Below are positions 5,927-8,043 of a stretch of 8,043 nucleotides of DNA, one piece after another. Made by a program: the position numbers and the translations under genes. A model generated the notes under the pieces. It had not been told where the DNA came from and did no database searches. It saw only the letters and a program-made list of their open reading frames with translations. The number at the start of each line of letters is the position of its first letter. Position 1 is the first letter of the stretch. The DNA comes from Acidobacteriota bacterium (GTDB lineage: Bacteria; Acidobacteriota; Terriglobia; UBA7540), in the NCBI GenBank assembly GCA_021789565.1, contig JAJYJL010000307.1, positions 1 to 8,043 of the forward strand, in the 5' to 3' direction.

Positions 5927-7015
5927 ATGAAAATCAGGTCTAGAGGTACTATCGCGGCCTTGGCCGTCACCGCTGCACTGGTGGGACTCCTGGCAGCCTG
6001 CTCCCAGCAGGGGTCGGGTCCTTCAGCGTCGACCGCTGTAGCCTTGAACGAAACAGGGTCAAGTCTGCTGTATCCGCTTTATAACCTTTGGGTTCCGGTT
6101 TACACTCAGGCAAACCCAAACGTCAAGATTACGACTCAGTCCACGGGCAGCGGAACGGGAATATCGCAGTCGATTGAAGGCATTGTGCAGATCGGAGCCT
6201 CCGACGCCTACATCAGCGACGCGCAAATGAAGCAACATTCTGAAATGCTGAACATACCACTCGCTATCTCGATGCAGATGGTGAACTACAATGTACCCGG
6301 CCTGAATGACAAGCATTTAAGGCTGAGCGGTCCCGTTCTGGCTGGTATTTATGAAGGTAATATCCGCTACTGGGACGATGCCGCTATTCGAAAGATCAAC
6401 CCAGGCGAACATCTGCCCCATAAGGCCATCATTCCGGTGCATCGCAGCGATGGCAGCGGTGATACTTTTATCTTCACGCAGTACCTCGCTTTCAGCACGC
6501 CCGACTGGGCAAAAAGCCTGAACTACGGAACTACCATAAGTTGGCCAGCCGTCACCGGCGGGCTTGGCGCGGTCGGTAACCCGGGTATGATTACGGCAAC
6601 GCAGGACAACCCATACTCTATTGCCTATATTGGGTCGAGTTACCAGGATTCAATCGAGAAGGCAGGACTTGGCATCGCCATGCTGGAAAACCATGATGGC
6701 AAGTATGTTCTCCCAGAGGCGAAGACGGCGGCTGCCGCAGCTGCTGTGATGGTTCCGAAGACTCCGAAGGACCAGCGCATCAGCCTGATTTTCGCTCCCG
6801 GGCCCGATTCCTATCCCATCATCAATTACGAGTATGCCCTTGTTAAGAGCAAGCAGCCCTCGGCAGCGATGGCAGCGGAGCTGCGCAAGTTTTTCACATG
6901 GGCGATCAGCTCGGACGGAGGCAATGCGCCCACATTCATGGAGCAGGTACATTTTGTGCCACTTCCGGATGCAGTGAGCAAGCTCAGCGCAGATCAGATT
7001 GCGGAGATCCAGTGA
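5927..7015 (+). CDS. pstS: Phosphate-binding lipoprotein of the Pst ABC transporter
   Basis: Captures inorganic phosphate outside the inner membrane and hands it to PstC/PstA. 362 aa; ATG preceded by AGAGG (5914-5918). Lipoprotein signal peptide with lipobox LAAC, lipidated Cys25, so membrane-anchored rather than the free periplasmic form of E. coli. Phosphate-site motifs, in order: ETGSSLLYPLYNLW (42-55), STGSGTGI (72-79), GASDAYIS (90-97), and HRSDGSGDTFIFTQYL (172-187), which aligns with E. coli RRADGSGTSFVFT. Within the last loop, R173, D175 and S177-G178 are kept, while D179 sits where E. coli has Thr141. An Ala run lies at 268-273. Directly preceded by a four-repeat Pho box and followed, after 154 nt containing a strong hairpin, by pstC, so pstS is probably the first and most highly expressed gene of a pst operon. 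Confidence 0.95.
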   Translation: MKIRSRGTIAALAVTAALVGLLAACSQQGSGPSASTAVALNETGSSLLYPLYNLWVPVYTQANPNVKITTQSTGSGTGISQSIEGIVQIGASDAYISDAQMKQHSEMLNIPLAISMQMVNYNVPGLNDKHLRLSGPVLAGIYEGNIRYWDDAAIRKINPGEHLPHKAIIPVHRSDGSGDTFIFTQYLAFSTPDWAKSLNYGTTISWPAVTGGLGAVGNPGMITATQDNPYSIAYIGSSYQDSIEKAGLGIAMLENHDGKYVLPEAKTAAAAAAVMVPKTPKDQRISLIFAPGPDSYPIINYEYALVKSKQPSAAMAAELRKFFTWAISSDGGNAPTFMEQVHFVPLPDAVSKLSADQIAEIQ

Positions 7016-7043
7016 GCTTTGCCCGGCCTGATTCAGTTGCCTC

Positions 7044-7085
7044 TCACCGGCTCGCCGGCAGCGTTGCTGCCGGCGAAGCTGGTGA
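7044..7085 (+). other. Long mRNA hairpin between pstS and pstC
   Basis: TCACCGGCT (7044-7052) pairs with AGCTGGTGA (7077-7085) with one G-U pair; inside, GCCGGCAGC (7054-7062) pairs perfectly with GCTGCCGGC (7066-7074) around a GTT loop. A 1-nt/2-nt internal loop separates the two stems, giving 18 pairs in total. No T tract follows. It starts 28 nt after the pstS stop. The likely role is to stop 3' exonucleases and stabilise the pstS transcript, so that binding protein is made in excess of the permease. Confidence 0.72.
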
Positions 7086-7169
7086 ATAGCAAGTCCTGTT
7101 CGGCATGAAGGATTTGTCGGCGCTTTAGTTTTTGTCTAATCCCAGAATTCCTGGCCACGGAGCGGATGG

Positions 7170-8043
7170 ATGAATTTCCGCAGGTTTACGGCCCTTCTCG
7201 CATGCCTTGGAGTGGGAATCGTCCTTGTCATCGTTACTTTCCTGACGATTTACGCATGGCCGGCTGTGCGCTTCAATGGCTTCGGCTTCCTTTTTGACAA
7301 CAGTTGGGACATCGGCCAGCAGTATGGTACGCCGATCACAGTTAATGGCCAGCAAATACTGCCCGGGGCCCATTACGGCATCCTGTTTCTGATCGTCGGC
7401 ACGCTGCTCAGCACGGCGATCGCGTTGTTGATTGCCGTCCCTACGGGGGTCGGCGCCGCATTATTCCTTGCTGAAGGCATGCCGCCCATATTGCGCTCAT
7501 GGCTCTCCTTCTTTGTTGAACTCCTGGCCGCCATTCCAAGTGTGGTCTTCGGCTTGTGGGGCTATGTGGTTGTGATCCCGTTTCTTGGCCGACATCTTTT
7601 TCCGTTCATGGTCAAATGGCTCGGCTTTATTCCCTTTTTCCAGGGTCCCGCGGGGAGTGGATACGGTTTGCTTACCGCCGGGTTTGTGCTCTTTCTGATG
7701 ATCGTGCCTCTCATTGCGGCGACCTTGCGCGACGCGCTTGTCAGCCAACCGGTGGCCTTGCGCGAGGCTGCGGTTGCCCTTGGCGCCAGCCGTTTTGAGA
7801 CCATGCGGACGGTGCTGCTGCCGGCAACCCGCAGGGTACTGATCGGCGCCAGCATCCTGGCCACAGGCCGCGCGCTTGGCGAGACCATGGCTGTCCTGAT
7901 GGTCAGCGGGAGCGCGCTCAACTATTTGCCTGGGAACATTTACACTCCGATTTCGACCATGGCAGCCTTCATCGTTTCGCAGCTTGACAGCGCCTTGCAG
8001 GATCCAACCGGCATGGCCGTGCGTTCGCTTGCCGAAGTCGCGC
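7170..8043 (+). CDS. pstC: Phosphate ABC transporter permease PstC, 3' partial
   Basis: One of the two inner-membrane permease subunits moving phosphate delivered by PstS. 291 codons are visible and the frame is open at the right edge; the family length suggests that only the C-terminal tail is missing. The ATG at 7170 is supported by GGAG (7159-7162) and a basic N-terminus (MNFRRF) before the first membrane segment (about 8-29). An extracytoplasmic loop (about 36-66) follows, then further segments at about 69-95, 112-140, 166-187 and 226-248. Signatures: AIPSVVFGLWG (121-131), the EAA loop LREAAVALGASRFETMRTVLLPA (197-219) that contacts the PstB ATPase, and GRALGETMAVLMVSG (233-247). It lies 154 nt after pstS and has no evident promoter of its own, so it is probably co-transcribed. 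pstA, pstB and phoU are expected next. Confidence 0.95.
   Translation, partial: MNFRRFTALLACLGVGIVLVIVTFLTIYAWPAVRFNGFGFLFDNSWDIGQQYGTPITVNGQQILPGAHYGILFLIVGTLLSTAIALLIAVPTGVGAALFLAEGMPPILRSWLSFFVELLAAIPSVVFGLWGYVVVIPFLGRHLFPFMVKWLGFIPFFQGPAGSGYGLLTAGFVLFLMIVPLIAATLRDALVSQPVALREAAVALGASRFETMRTVLLPATRRVLIGASILATGRALGETMAVLMVSGSALNYLPGNIYTPISTMAAFIVSQLDSALQDPTGMAVRSLAEVA

Overview
The window is a piece of a bacterial chromosome centred on phosphate starvation (the Pho regulon). Moderate-to-high GC, a Tat-exported enolase-superfamily enzyme, a long coiled-coil-plus-barrel porin and a lipoprotein PstS suggest a Gram-negative soil-type bacterium. Acidobacteriota is my best guess, from general resemblance only. 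All supported genes lie on the + strand.

Layout: (1) 2-1012, the 3' part of a PhoR-type sensor histidine kinase (PAS, HisKA, HATPase), cut by the left edge. (2) 1201-2472, a Tat-exported enzyme of the mannonate/galactonate dehydratase branch of the enolase superfamily. (3) 2551-2658, a start codon and Tat signal peptide whose reading frame stops after 35 codons, apparently the stump of a second exported protein. (4) 2868-3311, a stand-alone receiver-like protein that keeps the phospho-acceptor Asp but has lost the acidic pair and the conserved Lys. (5) 3312-3736, a gene-free stretch with a terminator-like hairpin and a Pho box. (6) 3737-5653, an outer-membrane porin. (7) 5654-5926, a gene-free stretch with a striking near-palindrome and a Pho box. 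(8) 5927-7015, pstS, then a strong intergenic hairpin. (9) 7170-8043, pstC, cut by the right edge; pstA, pstB and phoU are expected beyond it.

The most informative non-coding signal is a set of three arrays of roughly TGTAACA-like 7-mers repeated every 11 bp, upstream of the degenerate receiver gene (2762-2801), the porin gene (3591-3619, perhaps to 3630) and pstS (5854-5893). The 7+4 spacing is that of PhoB-binding Pho boxes. It ties an unfamiliar degenerate receiver and an unfamiliar porin to the same regulon as PstS/PstC.

Working model (inference): PhoR, with a PhoB partner outside the window, senses phosphate limitation. Phosphorylated PhoB then switches on the porin (outer-membrane entry), PstS (periplasmic or membrane-anchored capture) and the PstSCAB transporter, together with the pseudo-receiver, which may be a modulator of the pathway. 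The sugar-acid dehydratase and the truncated Tat stump look like unrelated cargo between phoR and the phosphate genes.
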